A stretch of DNA of 64,000 nucleotides from Aeriscardovia sp040773385 (GCA_040773385.1 JAXGWH010000001.1:132334-196333), one strand, 5' to 3'; counted from the first letter of the stretch, positions 6,978 through 15,615 are shown. Notes: generated by a model not told the origin, from the sequence alone. Made by a program: numbers and translations.

Positions 6978-7844
6978 TCAGCCGTCGATGAGGTTGGGGG
7001 AGCGGTGCAGATCGAGATTCCCCAGGCTCGCTGTGGGGTGTGCGGCATACCGGGATGACCAGGCGGCTGCCTCCAGGCCGGTGGGCCAGACCACGGCGAG
7101 CGTGCCGGTCCGCACGCTGATCGCGGGATCCCGGCCGGCGAGGCATTCGTTGCTCGTCCAGCGCGAGCTCGTGTTGCGCAGCACGGCATCGGTGAGACCA
7201 TAGCGCAATCCCGTCAGTCCCACACCCGAGCACATATCGGACAGGGCGAGGACGGAGACCGGGTCGACCGGCCCGCCCCCGCCGGTCCGGCGCAGCCGGA
7301 GGGAACCGTCGCTGATTGCCGCCACCGACCAGTCATTGTTTTCCAGCACGGCGAAACCGCCGCTCCTGCTGATGAGCGCGGAGAGCTGGAGCGAGGCGAT
7401 GTCCATATCGGGTCGGCCCCCGAGGGCGCCGAGCAGGACGAACTCGCGCGCGCCCCCATCCCAGGCCCAGCGCACGGCGGAGACGAGGTCGATGTCGTCC
7501 TTGTCGTGCGGCAGGCGGATCACATGGTCGGCAGCGCCGGAGACGTCCACGTCCGTGAGACCGAGACGTCCGGCCGAGTCGAGGTCGCCGATGAGCGCGT
7601 CCGCGCGGATTCCGGCCTCCTCCAGCACCGCGAGCCCGCCGTCGGCGGCGACGATGCGGGGCCCGGCCGGTGCGGCTGCCCAGGAAACACTGCGCCGTAC
7701 GAGCGGGACAGAAGGGCGGGGTCCCGCCGCGACGATGACGCAGCGGCGCGGCATGCCATCGTCGACGCCCGCTGCGGCAAAAGGAGAGGCGGCGGGGTGA
7801 TCGGAGGCGGGTGCCGGCTGCGGGGCTGTGGGTGTGACGGTCAT
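6978..7844 (-). CDS. Thiamine pyrophosphokinase family protein
   Basis: Predicted cytoplasmic enzyme that pyrophosphorylates thiamine to the cofactor thiamine diphosphate, required by transketolase and phosphoketolase. The 288-residue protein shows the TPK motifs VAADGGLAVLEEAG, DALIGDLDSAG and LPHDKDDIDLVSAVRWAWD (the Asp-rich metal site), followed by GALGGRPDMDIASLQL. The first 35 residues are a low-complexity Pro/Ala stretch. The ATG at 7844 has no ribosome binding site but has TAGAAT exactly 7 nt upstream, the leaderless arrangement seen repeatedly in this window. It is divergent from infC. Confidence 0.85.
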   Translation of the reverse strand: MTVTPTAPQPAPASDHPAASPFAAAGVDDGMPRRCVIVAAGPRPSVPLVRRSVSWAAAPAGPRIVAADGGLAVLEEAGIRADALIGDLDSAGRLGLTDVDVSGAADHVIRLPHDKDDIDLVSAVRWAWDGGAREFVLLGALGGRPDMDIASLQLSALISRSGGFAVLENNDWSVAAISDGSLRLRRTGGGGPVDPVSVLALSDMCSGVGLTGLRYGLTDAVLRNTSSRWTSNECLAGRDPAISVRTGTLAVVWPTGLEAAAWSSRYAAHPTASLGNLDLHRSPNLIDG

Positions 7845-7851
7845 GGTGCTG

Positions 7852-7857
7852 ATTCTA
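7852..7857 (-). promoter_or_regulatory. Leaderless promoter -10 (TAGAAT) of the thiamine pyrophosphokinase gene
   Basis: TAGAAT, then CAGCACC, then the ATG at 7844 on the minus strand. The 7-nt spacing would place the transcription start on the A of the initiation codon. Confidence 0.7.
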
Positions 7858-7891
7858 GATGCGGCGTTGTGCAGGCTGTCGCGGCCGGTGG

Positions 7892-8057
7892 TATCATACT
7901 TGTTGGCTTGAGGAATCAAGAAAGTGGAATTTCCCACCTGGGGGCTTTTCGTAGCCCCGGGTTCAACGGCAGAAGCCATGCCCCGCGGTTGGGCGGGATG
8001 TGATTTTTGTGTTGTCGGGAGACTCCGCGCAGACGACATCGTATCAAGGAGTCCATC
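7892..8057 (+). promoter_or_regulatory. infC promoter and structured leader
   Basis: GGTATCAT gives a -10 (TATCAT, 7892-7897). The leader of about 155 nt contains a CTTGA-ggaa-TCAAG hairpin (7907-7920), then a stem GGGGCT-tttcgt-AGCCCC around 7950-7970, and ends in the ribosome binding site AAGGAG at 8046-8051. In many bacteria this operon is autoregulated through its leader by L20 or IF-3; nothing here proves which. Confidence 0.5.
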
Positions 8058-8747
8058 ATCAGTAATCCGAGAATCAACGAGGACATTCGAGTTCCGAATG
8101 TGCGTTTGATCGGCCCCGAGGGCCAGCAGGTCGGCGTCATCGCCACGGCGGTCGCGCTCAACCTCGCCCGTGAGGCGAATCTCGACCTTGTCGAGGTGGC
8201 ACCGAACGCCGTGCCGCCGGTGGCAAGGCTCATCGATTACGGAAAGTTCAAGTACAACGAGGCTCTCAAGGAACGGGAGGCCCGTCGTCACCAGAACAAG
8301 GCGGAGATCAAGGAAGTGCGTTTCCGTCTCAAGATTGATGACCACGATTTCGAGACCAAGGAAGGCATGGTCTCCCGCTTCCTCAAGGGCGGGGACAAGG
8401 TGAAGGTCACCATCATGCTCCGTGGTCGTGAGCGTTCCAGGCCCATCGGCGGCAACGAGCTGCTGTACAGGCTCGCCGACGATGTCCAGGACCTCGGGAC
8501 CGTGGAGTCCCGTCCTCGCCAGATGGGCAGGGACATCATCATGACTCTCGCTCCGAAAGGCAAGAAGGTCCATCTCGAGTCTGAGCAGAGACGTCGTGGC
8601 AAGCAGGCCCGCGCCGAGCGCCAGGCACGTCAGGCGGCGCGCCTCAAGGCGAAGCGTGCCAGTGACGCCCAGGAGCAGCAGCAGGTCGAGGCGGCCATGA
8701 ACATAAACACCGATAAGGAGAGCAGCAATGCCGAAAATGAAGACTAA
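8058..8747 (+). CDS. infC: Translation initiation factor IF-3, ATC start
   Basis: IF-3 binds the 30S subunit and discriminates start codons. The N-domain begins SNPRINEDIRVPNVRLIGPEG and contains the hallmark LDLVEVAPNAVPPVARLIDYGKFKYN; the C-domain contains KEVRFRLKIDDHDFETK and KVKVTIMLRGRE. The conserved N-terminus has no ATG. The codon ATC at 8058 lies 6 nt after AAGGAG and directly before Ser-Asn-Pro-Arg, so it is the start; rare starts (ATT, ATC, ATA) are the rule in infC and allow autoregulation. ATC at 8055 or ATG at 8007 are less likely. A Gln/Ala/Lys-rich tail of about 45 residues follows the domain, and its last 20 nt overlap rpmI. Confidence 0.95.
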   Translation: MSNPRINEDIRVPNVRLIGPEGQQVGVIATAVALNLAREANLDLVEVAPNAVPPVARLIDYGKFKYNEALKEREARRHQNKAEIKEVRFRLKIDDHDFETKEGMVSRFLKGGDKVKVTIMLRGRERSRPIGGNELLYRLADDVQDLGTVESRPRQMGRDIIMTLAPKGKKVHLESEQRRRGKQARAERQARQAARLKAKRASDAQEQQQVEAAMNINTDKESSNAENED

Positions 8748-8922
8748 GTCCGCGGCGAAGAAGCGCATCCGCGTCACCGGTTCGGGCAAGCTCATGGCGG
8801 CCGGCGACGGCATGCGCCACAATCTGGAGCACAAGTCCTCCAAGAAGCGTCGTGCTCTGTCGCGCGACAGCGTGATCTCGAAGGATCAGTCCAGGAGGAT
8901 GGGCGCCCTGCTTGGCCGCTGA
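8728..8922 (+). CDS. rpmI: 50S ribosomal protein L35 (bL35)
   Basis: A 64-residue basic protein of the large subunit with the standard start MPKMKTKSAAKKRIRVTGSGK and the ending DQSRRMGALLGR. It starts inside infC, overlapping it by 20 nt in another frame, with AAGGAGAGCAGC as its ribosome binding site within the infC coding sequence. The infC-rpmI-rplT order is the conserved bacterial operon. Confidence 0.97.
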   Translation: MPKMKTKSAAKKRIRVTGSGKLMAAGDGMRHNLEHKSSKKRRALSRDSVISKDQSRRMGALLGR

Positions 8923-8965
8923 GCCCGGGGACCCTGAAGCGTTGAAAGAAAGCTGAGGATATCAG

Positions 8966-9349
8966 ATGGCACGTGTCAAGCGCGCAGTGAATGCCAAGAA
9001 GAAGCGTCATACCGTTCTCGACCGGGCAAAGGGCTATCGTGGCGCCCGCTCCCGTTCGTATCGTCGCGCGAAGGAGCAGCTGCTCCATTCGTACAACTAC
9101 TCGTTCCGTGATCGTCACCATCGCGCGGGCCAGTTCCGCAAGCTGTGGATTCAGCGCATCAACGCCGCGGTCCGCGCCCGGGGCATGACCTATAACCGCT
9201 TCATCCAGGGCCTGCGCCTGGCCGGCGTCGATCTCGACCGCCGCGCCCTCGCCCAGCTCGCCGTCGAGGACGCGGACACGTTCAACACCCTCGTCGAGCA
9301 GGCCAAGGCCGCGCTCCCCGCCGACGTCAACGCGCCGGCGAACGCCTGA
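8966..9349 (+). CDS. rplT: 50S ribosomal protein L20 (bL20)
   Basis: A 127-residue assembly-initiating protein of the large subunit. It starts MARVKRAVNAKKKRHTVLDRAKGYRGARSR and carries YRDRHHRAGQFRKLWIQRINAA-like and NRFIQGLRLAGVDLDRRALAQLAVED, all diagnostic of L20. The ribosome binding site GAAAGAAAGCTGAGG lies upstream. It is the last gene of the infC operon and is followed 60 bp later by a long intrinsic terminator. Confidence 0.97.
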   Translation: MARVKRAVNAKKKRHTVLDRAKGYRGARSRSYRRAKEQLLHSYNYSFRDRHHRAGQFRKLWIQRINAAVRARGMTYNRFIQGLRLAGVDLDRRALAQLAVEDADTFNTLVEQAKAALPADVNAPANA

Positions 9350-9408
9350 GCATTTTCCTGCCCCGTCGCCCGAGGCGATGTCAGCCTGGGGCGATGCCAG
9401 GATGTTCC

Positions 9409-9449
9409 ATCCCGTTTCTGTCGGTGGTCCGGCAGGGACGGGATTTTTG
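9409..9449 (+). terminator. Intrinsic terminator of the infC-rpmI-rplT operon
   Basis: Outer stem ATCCCGT/ACGGGAT and inner stem CTGTCGG/CCGGCAG around a TGGT loop, followed by TTTTGT. Confidence 0.88.
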
Positions 9450-9605
9450 TCTCTGTGCGTCCGTGTTTGGAAGCATGTTCTGTGTGAGGCACGTGTTCTG
9501 CGGGAGGCCCGTTTCGGCAGCGGCTCGCTCTGGCATGTTTGTCCTGACACGGGTTGATGGGCAGGTCCGTAAAGGGGATCCGTCGAGGAAGGAGGGATCG
9601 GTCGG

Positions 9606-10544
9606 ATGGGATATGACGAGCTTGTCGAACAGTTCCTCGTCCATGAGGGCGTCGAGCGCGGCCTTTCACGGGCGACGGTCACCGCTTACCGCGCCGATCT
9701 GCGGCGCTACGGAGATTTCCTCGCTTCTCGTGGGAAGAAGGATCTCGCTTCCGCCACCCGAGAGGATGTCTCGGATTTCCTCTCGACCCTCTCCTCCCTC
9801 GCCACCTCCTCGCGCACCCGGATTCTCGCCTCGGTCCACAGCCTGCACCGTTTCGCCCTTGACCAGGGGGCCGTCACGGTCGACGTCGCGCGGCGAGTGC
9901 GCCCGCCGCGCCAGCCCCGGCGTCTGCCCCAGGTGCTCACTGTCGATGAGGTCCGCCGTCTTCTTGAGGCGGCGAGCGTGGGGACGGGGGAGGACCCGGT
10001 CTCATTGCGCGACCGCGCCCTGCTCGAATTCCTCTATGCCACCGGGGCGCGTGTCTCCGAGGCGACAGGCCTTGACCTTCCCTCGCTCGACCTCGACGAA
10101 AAAATGGTGCTGCTCACGGGCAAGGGGGACAAGCAGCGTCTTGTGCCGGTCGGCTCCTATGCCTGCCGTGCGCTGGAGGCCTATCTGCGCTCGGGCCGGC
10201 CGGTCCTGCAGAAACGGTCGCGCCACGGCCTCGAGCGCTCGGCGGTTTTTCTCAACAAACGGGGCAGGAGGCTCTCGCGACAGTCTGTCTGGGAGATCAT
10301 CAGGACGGCCGCGGACAGGGCGGGGATCGACAAGCCGGTGCATCCGCATACGCTCCGGCACTGCTTCGCCACACATCTGCTCGAGGGCGGTGCGGACGTC
10401 CGCACCGTTCAGGAACTGCTGGGGCATGCCTCGGTGACGACGACACAGATCTATACGCATATATCCCGTAACGAGCTCATTGAGGCCTATCGTCTCGCGC
10501 ATCCCCGGGCGATCAGCCGTGACGGTGATGGCCGTACACGATGA
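9606..10544 (+). CDS. xerD: Tyrosine recombinase XerD
   Basis: Site-specific recombinase that with XerC resolves chromosome dimers at dif, activated by FtsK at the septum. The 312 residues include the core-binding domain (residues about 1-90) and the catalytic domain with the pentad residues in ATGARVSEATG (Arg), GKGDKQRLVP (Lys), HPHTLRHCFATHLLEGG (His and Arg), LLGHASVTTTQIYTHIS (His and the nucleophilic Tyr). The ribosome binding site is AAGGAGGGA. Its position between rplT and the parA-scpAB genes is that found in bifidobacteria. Its stop overlaps ATGA with a possible start of parA, suggesting coupled translation. Confidence 0.93.
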   Translation: MGYDELVEQFLVHEGVERGLSRATVTAYRADLRRYGDFLASRGKKDLASATREDVSDFLSTLSSLATSSRTRILASVHSLHRFALDQGAVTVDVARRVRPPRQPRRLPQVLTVDEVRRLLEAASVGTGEDPVSLRDRALLEFLYATGARVSEATGLDLPSLDLDEKMVLLTGKGDKQRLVPVGSYACRALEAYLRSGRPVLQKRSRHGLERSAVFLNKRGRRLSRQSVWEIIRTAADRAGIDKPVHPHTLRHCFATHLLEGGADVRTVQELLGHASVTTTQIYTHISRNELIEAYRLAHPRAISRDGDGRTR

Positions 10545-11422
10545 ACGCCTGTATTGCCGTGCATGCGCTGTACCCTCAAAGTATGCCTGTGGATTTGTTG
10601 GGACGAGAGTATGCGGCTTTCTCCGCACCGGAGCCGCTCAAAGAACGCGGACCGGCGGTCATCATCGCCATGTGCAACCAGAAGGGCGGCGTCGGCAAAA
10701 CGACCAGCTCCATCAATATCGCCGGGGCGCTGAGCCAGTACGGGCGCAAGGTGCTCGTGGTCGATTTCGACCCGCAGGGCGCGGCCACGGTGGGCCTGGG
10801 CATCAACGGCAACAAGACGGAGAACACCATCTACACCGCGCTCTTCAAGCCTGATATGGACATCCATGATGCCGTCGTCCACACCCGGTTCCCGGATCTC
10901 GACATCATTCCGGCGAACATTGATCTGTCGGCCGCCGAGGTGCAGCTCGTCACCGAGATGGGAAGAGAGCGCGTGCTCGCCTCGGTCCTGCAGCCCCTTG
11001 TGGCCGAATATGACGCGATCATCATCGACTGCCAGCCTTCCCTCGGACTTCTGACCGTCAACGCGCTCACCGCCGCAGACGGCGTCATCATCCCCGTCGC
11101 CGCCGAGTATTTCGCGCTGCGCGGCGTCGCCCTGCTCATGCAGTCCATCCACAAGGTGCAGGACCGCATCAATGCCGATCTGCAGGTCTACGGCGTTCTG
11201 CCCACCATGTACACGGTGACGAACCATTCCAAAGAGGTGCTCGACCGCATCTACGAGGCGTTCGGCGACAAGGTGTTCCATACGGTCATCTCCCGGTCCA
11301 TCAAACTGCCGGACGCCACCGTCGCCGCCGCGCCGATCACCATGTATGCGCCGGAGCACAAGGTGGCCAAGGAATACCGCGAGGTCACCCGGGAGATCAT
11401 CGCCCGTGGCATCGTCGCCTGA
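10541..11422 (+). CDS. parA: ParA-family chromosome partitioning ATPase
   Basis: A cytoplasmic Walker-type ATPase. The deviant Walker A motif KGGVGKTTSSINIA, the Walker A' VDFDPQGAATVGLG and IIDCQPSLGLLTVNAL (Walker B) are present. The long start at 10541 overlaps the xerD stop by ATGA. An internal ATG at 10583 is also attractive: it has TACCCT 6 nt upstream, which could give a separate leaderless transcript, and would give a 279-residue protein. There is no ParB gene here; instead it sits upstream of scpA and scpB, so it may serve condensin-linked segregation rather than a ParABS system. Confidence 0.92.
   Translation: MNACIAVHALYPQSMPVDLLGREYAAFSAPEPLKERGPAVIIAMCNQKGGVGKTTSSINIAGALSQYGRKVLVVDFDPQGAATVGLGINGNKTENTIYTALFKPDMDIHDAVVHTRFPDLDIIPANIDLSAAEVQLVTEMGRERVLASVLQPLVAEYDAIIIDCQPSLGLLTVNALTAADGVIIPVAAEYFALRGVALLMQSIHKVQDRINADLQVYGVLPTMYTVTNHSKEVLDRIYEAFGDKVFHTVISRSIKLPDATVAAAPITMYAPEHKVAKEYREVTREIIARGIVA
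10571..10576 (+). promoter_or_regulatory. Possible -10 element for an internal leaderless start of parA
   Basis: TACCCT followed by CAAAGT and the ATG at 10583. Spacing is 6 nt, one less than at the other leaderless starts in the window. Confidence 0.35.
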
Positions 11423-12386
11423 GACGCCCGCGGCATCATCGTCCGCGACAATCGTGCCTTTGGGGACAGGGCCGGAGGAAGCCCGGCCAAGAACAACAGG
11501 CCCGGACGGGGTCCGGACGAGAGGACCCGTGTCGGCCGCACAGTCAGGTGAGGACAGGTCCGACGCGGGAAAGTCTTCTGGGGATGGGTCCGCCGGCGAT
11601 GGGTTCTCCGTCTCGCTGTCCGTGTTCGAGGGGCCGTTCAACGTGCTCCTCGGCCTGATCGCCGCCAAGAAGCTTGATCTCACGCGTGTCTCGCTCTCAC
11701 AGGTCACTGATGAGTTCGTCGCCTACGTGGCACATCTTGACCTCACACAGGGAGCAGACGCGACCTCCTCCTTCCTGCTCGTGGCCTCGGTGCTCGTCGA
11801 GGCGAAAAGCGTCACACTCCTGCCGGGCGGCACTGACCGAAGTGAGGGGGAGGATCTCGACGCCCTCAGAGCGCGTGACCTCCTGTTCGCCCGGCTCCTC
11901 CAATACCGTGCCTTCAAGCAGGCCGCCGGCACGCTGGGGGAGATGATACGGCGCACGGCCGGATTCCACCCGCACCCCGCATGCCGGGAACCGCGTTTCG
12001 GCCCTCTCCGTCATCGTGTCTCCTGGCAGATGAGGCCGGAGGATTTTGCGCTCCTCGCCGCGCAGGTGTTCCTCAACGCGCCGCGCAGCACCGTCTCCCT
12101 GTCGCAGCTGCATGTTCCACAGGCGGATCTGCGCAAGGAGTCGGGGATTGTCAAGGACAGGCTCTGCTCGGCCGGGCATCCGCTCCTGTTCTCCGATATC
12201 GTCGCTGATACGCATGACCGCGGGGTCGTCGTCGCCCGTTTCCTCGCCGTCCTGCTGTTCTTCAAACTCCGCTTCATCCGTTTCCGCCAGTCCGACCCGT
12301 TCTCCCCGCTCAGTCTGCGCTGGGTCGCGAGCGAGAAGGACTATGAGGCGCATCGCGGTGAGATCGGGGAGGAGACGTATGACTGA
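11406..12386 (+). CDS. scpA: Segregation and condensation protein A
   Basis: The kleisin subunit of the SMC-ScpAB condensin complex, which bridges the SMC heads. The family start is FSVSLSVFEGPFNVLLGLIAAKKLDLTRVSLSQVTDEFVAYV (from residue about 62), followed by the long middle and the winged-helix C-terminus ending SLRWVASEKDYEAH. The start is uncertain: GTG 11406 overlaps parA and includes an unconserved 60-residue lead; GTG 11529 has AGAGGA just upstream and gives a protein nearer to family length. Its end overlaps the scpB start by 8 nt, so translation is coupled. Confidence 0.88.
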   Translation: MASSPETPAASSSATIVPLGTGPEEARPRTTGPDGVRTRGPVSAAQSGEDRSDAGKSSGDGSAGDGFSVSLSVFEGPFNVLLGLIAAKKLDLTRVSLSQVTDEFVAYVAHLDLTQGADATSSFLLVASVLVEAKSVTLLPGGTDRSEGEDLDALRARDLLFARLLQYRAFKQAAGTLGEMIRRTAGFHPHPACREPRFGPLRHRVSWQMRPEDFALLAAQVFLNAPRSTVSLSQLHVPQADLRKESGIVKDRLCSAGHPLLFSDIVADTHDRGVVVARFLAVLLFFKLRFIRFRQSDPFSPLSLRWVASEKDYEAHRGEIGEETYD

Positions 12387-13119
12387 CGCCACTGAACCTC
12401 TTGAAAACAAGACGGAGGGCACGGATGGCGCGGTCGCCGCCGCTACGGACAGTGCCGTGGCCGCGAACCGCGTCGCCCGCCCGTCCGCCGATCCTCAGGG
12501 CTACCCCGGCGGGCTCGCCGGCTGCCTCGAGGCCGTTCTCATCAGCGCCGAGGGGCCGCTCACGGCCGCGCAGATCGCTGCCGTGCTGCATCTGGACGCG
12601 GACGTGGTGGAGAAAGGACTTGAGGATTTGTCCGCCTCCTACCGCGACCGCGGAAGCGGCATCGCCGTCCTCTCCTCGGCGCGCGGCTGGCGTATCGGCT
12701 CGGCGCGAGCCTACGATCCGGTGGTCTCGGCGTTCCTGTCCGATCGGCACGCCGCCGGGAACCTCTCGCACGCCGCGCGCGAAGCGCTCGCCATCATTGC
12801 CTATCAGCAGCCGGTCACCCGTGCCGATGTGACGAGGATCCGTGGCGTCGCCTCCGACTCGTCTGTGCGATCTCTCCTGCTCCACGGTCTCGTGGCCGAG
12901 CAGGGGCCGGCTGACGGTTCCCAGGCACGCACGCTTGTGACCACGGATCTGTTCCTCGAACGACTGGGAATCACCGATCTGTCGGATCTGCCGCCTCTGG
13001 CACCTTTCCTTCCGGACCAGCAGGAGGCGTTGTCACAGGCGGGCGAGGCAGTGCGTGAGGAGACAAACGGCCCTGACCTGCGCAGCCTTTCCACTGTCAA
13101 TGATTCTGATGATGAATGA
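12379..13119 (+). CDS. scpB: Segregation and condensation protein B
   Basis: Winged-helix partner of ScpA in bacterial condensin. Residues about 45-210 form the two winged helices: CLEAVLISAEGPLTAAQIAAVL, then LSHAAREALAIIAYQQPVTRADVTRIRGVASDSSVRSLLLHGLV, which is the most conserved ScpB segment, and LVTTDLFLERLGITDLSDLPPLAPFLP. The ATG is preceded by GGGGAGGAGACGT inside scpA. The N-terminal 40 and C-terminal 35 residues are low-complexity. It is the last gene of the xerD-parA-scpA-scpB unit. Confidence 0.93.
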   Translation: MTDATEPLENKTEGTDGAVAAATDSAVAANRVARPSADPQGYPGGLAGCLEAVLISAEGPLTAAQIAAVLHLDADVVEKGLEDLSASYRDRGSGIAVLSSARGWRIGSARAYDPVVSAFLSDRHAAGNLSHAAREALAIIAYQQPVTRADVTRIRGVASDSSVRSLLLHGLVAEQGPADGSQARTLVTTDLFLERLGITDLSDLPPLAPFLPDQQEALSQAGEAVREETNGPDLRSLSTVNDSDDE

Positions 13120-13674
13120 GCGGATCCGGTCGGTGGTGGCACGGCGGAGCAAGCTTGCCTCCTGACATGTTCCGGAAGCTGTCGACAGATACGGGAATTG
13201 GATAGATATGACTCGCCCTGTTTTTTCACCGGCTTAACCATCTATTTTTTCACCTGTTTAACCATCTATCGGCGTTGAGTGGGGCAGATCCGTGATTCTT
13301 TGAACATCTATCGGCGTTCAATGGGGTCGCCAAAACGTACTGGACATCCTTTCCGCCTTGTCGTTACATCGCAAGAGGTCATGTTCGGTGCATTCGCCTA
13401 CCCCATTGGGCGCAGATAGATCGTCGTGAATCCCCGGTCCCGCCCCACCGAGCACAGATGCATCGGGGTCCTGTTGTTTCTGTTCCAAAGAAAGGTAAGG
13501 AGTGGGTGTTTCCAGACTGACGGTCGGGTCAACAGGTGTGGCGTATGCGCCGCCGGCAGCTCGTCGTGTTTACCCGGTAGTATCGCGGTGTTTGGCCCTT
13601 CTGCCGTCTGCCTGAGGTGCGGGACGGCAGCACGTCGGCCTGTCATCTTTTCATGAAAACAGAGGTATGCCCAT
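13120..13674. other. Long intergenic region with a repeat cluster
   Basis: 555 bp without a credible gene. The first 100 bp contain the near-palindrome GGAGCAAGCTTGCCTCC (about 13147-13163), possibly the scpB terminator. From 13221 to 13423 there is a cluster of direct and inverted short repeats (separate entry). The rest, up to typA, carries two overlapping open frames of about 80 codons on opposite strands with no recognisable similarity. The typA promoter must lie here; CAGAGG before 13675 is its probable ribosome binding site. Confidence 0.6.
13221..13423. repeat. Cluster of 25-bp direct and inverted repeats
   Basis: Two adjacent copies of a 25-bp unit (T6 then CACC-G-TTAACCATCTAT, 13221-13245 and 13245-13269, two differences). 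The end of the second runs into CATCTATCGGCGTTGAGTGG (13263-13282), which recurs as CATCTATCGGCGTTCAATGG at 13305-13324. An inverted, diverged copy (GATCTATCTGCGCCCAATGG) lies on the minus strand at 13404-13423. No gene lies inside. Confidence 0.7.
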
Positions 13675-15615
13675 ATGGCCGTTCGTCAGGATATCCGCAA
13701 TATCGCCATCGTCGCGCACGTCGACCACGGCAAGACGACGCTCGTCAACGCCATGCTCGAGCAGGCGCACGCCTTCAACCCTCGTGAGGCGGTCCCAGAC
13801 CGCGTGATGGACTCCGGCGCCATCGAGAAGGAAAAGGGCATCACCATCCTGGCCAAGAACACCTCCATCCAGTACCACGGGCCGCTGGCCGCCAAATATG
13901 GCGCACCCGACGGCATGACCATCAACGTGGTCGACACCCCCGGGCACGCCGATTTCGGCGGCGAGGTCGAGCGCGGCATCTCCATGGTCGACGGCGTCGT
14001 CCTGCTCGTCGACGCCTCCGAGGGCCCGCTGCCGCAGACCCGTTTCGTGCTGCGCAAGGCGCTCGAGGCGAAACTGCCGATCATCCTCGTCATCAACAAG
14101 ACCGACCGTCCCGATGCGCGCATCGACGAGGTCGTCGGCGCCACGAACGACCTCATTCTCGGACTCGCGCAGGATGTGACCGAGGAGGGCGTCGACCTCG
14201 ACCTCGACTCCCTTCTCGACATGCCGGTGCTCTACGCCTCCGCCAAGGCCGGCCGCGTGGACACGGTCAAGCCCAAGGACGGCGACCTGCCCGCCAATGA
14301 CAACGTCGAGCCGCTCATCGACGCCATCATCACCAAGATCCCGGCGCCCACCTATGACCCGGACATGCCGCTGCAGGCCCATGTGACCAACATCGATTCG
14401 TCCGACTTCCTCGGCCGTCTCGGACTGGTGCGCATCTACAACGGCACGCTCGAGTCCGGCAAGACGTATGGCCTGTCCCGTGTGAACGGGTCCATCGAGA
14501 ACTTCAAGGTCACCGAGCTGCTGCGCACGGACGGCCTCGAGCGCCATCACGCCGATTCCGCGGGCCCGGGCGACATCGTCGCCGTCGCCGGTGTCAACGA
14601 CATCATGATCGGCGAGACCATCGTCGACCCGAACAACCCCAAGCCGCTGCCGCTCATCCACGTCGATCCGCCGGCCATCTCCATGACCTTCGGCGTCAAC
14701 GACTCGCCTCTGGCCGGCACGGAGGGCAAGGACCACCTGCTCACCGCACGCCAGATCAAGAACCGCCTCGACCGCGAGCTCATCGGCAACGTCTCCATCA
14801 AGGTGCTGCCCACCGATCGTCCGGACGCCTGGGAAGTGCAGGGCCGCGGCGAGCTGGCCCTCTCCGTCATCGCCGAGGAGATGCGCCGTGAGGGCTACGA
14901 GCTCACCGTGGGCCGCCCGACCGTGGTCACCAAGGTGATCGACGGCAAGCTCTCCGAGCCGATGGAGCACGCCACCATCGACGCGCCGGAGGAGTACATG
15001 GGTGCCGTCACCCAGCTCATGGCCTCGCGCAAGGGCGAGATGACCGGCATGACGAACCACGGCTCCGGCTGGGTGCGCATGCAGTTCACCGTCCCCTCCC
15101 GCGGCCTCATCGGCTTCCGCACGAACCTGCTCACCGCCACACACGGTACCGGCATCGAGTCGGCCATCTCCGCCGGCTACGCCCCGTGGTGCGGCCCGAT
15201 CAAGACGCGCGACCGCGGCTCCATGGTCTGCGACCGCAACGGCACCGCGAGCCCCTACGCCATGCAGAAGCTCCAGGCGCGCGGCAGCTTCTTCGTCCAG
15301 CCGCAGTCACCGGTCTACGAAGGCCAGATCGTCGGCGAGAACTCCAAGCCGGGCGATATGGACGTCAACATCACCCTGCAGAAACACATGACCAACATGC
15401 GCTCCTCGACCGCCGACGTGCTCGAGACGCTCACTCCGCCCATCGAGATGAGCCTCGACGAGTCGCTCGACTTCGCCGCCGAAGACGAGTGCGTCGAGGT
15501 CACGCCCGAATCCGTGCGCGTGCGCAAGATCATCCTCGACCGCGAGCAGTGGTACAAGTGGAACGCCCGTCGCGCCCGCAAGGAAAAGGCCGCGGCCGTC
15601 GACCAGGGCAAGTGA
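13675..15615 (+). CDS. typA: Ribosome-associated translational GTPase TypA/BipA
   Basis: A 646-residue GTPase of the EF-G family that binds ribosomes and supports assembly and growth under stress or cold. The G-domain motifs are clear: AHVDHGKTTLVNAML (G1), VDTPGHADFGGEVER (G3) and NKTDRPDAR (G4). IMDSGAIEKEKGITILAKN-like residues (here VMDSGAIEKEKGITILAKNTS) form the switch region. The C-terminal domain includes IEFLVPSRGLIGFR-like VPSRGLIGFRTNLLTAT and the TypA-specific tail ECVEVTPESVRVRKIILDR. The gene ends in GTGA, 5 bp before the next ATG, so the membrane protein and xerC probably follow on the same transcript. Confidence 0.97.
   Translation: MAVRQDIRNIAIVAHVDHGKTTLVNAMLEQAHAFNPREAVPDRVMDSGAIEKEKGITILAKNTSIQYHGPLAAKYGAPDGMTINVVDTPGHADFGGEVERGISMVDGVVLLVDASEGPLPQTRFVLRKALEAKLPIILVINKTDRPDARIDEVVGATNDLILGLAQDVTEEGVDLDLDSLLDMPVLYASAKAGRVDTVKPKDGDLPANDNVEPLIDAIITKIPAPTYDPDMPLQAHVTNIDSSDFLGRLGLVRIYNGTLESGKTYGLSRVNGSIENFKVTELLRTDGLERHHADSAGPGDIVAVAGVNDIMIGETIVDPNNPKPLPLIHVDPPAISMTFGVNDSPLAGTEGKDHLLTARQIKNRLDRELIGNVSIKVLPTDRPDAWEVQGRGELALSVIAEEMRREGYELTVGRPTVVTKVIDGKLSEPMEHATIDAPEEYMGAVTQLMASRKGEMTGMTNHGSGWVRMQFTVPSRGLIGFRTNLLTATHGTGIESAISAGYAPWCGPIKTRDRGSMVCDRNGTASPYAMQKLQARGSFFVQPQSPVYEGQIVGENSKPGDMDVNITLQKHMTNMRSSTADVLETLTPPIEMSLDESLDFAAEDECVEVTPESVRVRKIILDREQWYKWNARRARKEKAAAVDQGK

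Noticed and set aside
8007..8057. ATG 8007 as the infC start
   Set aside because: No ribosome binding site precedes it, and the conserved N-terminus begins at the ATC at 8058, 6 nt after AAGGAG.
13221..13423. CRISPR array
   Set aside because: The repeat units are adjacent or irregularly spaced, diverged, and one copy is inverted; no cas genes are present.
13398..13656. Two opposed open frames of about 80 codons before typA
   Set aside because: No ribosome binding site, no recognisable product and they overlap each other.
13651..15144. A 497-codon open frame antisense to typA
   Set aside because: Same shadow pattern (Val/Asp/Gly/His-rich) under a certain TypA gene.
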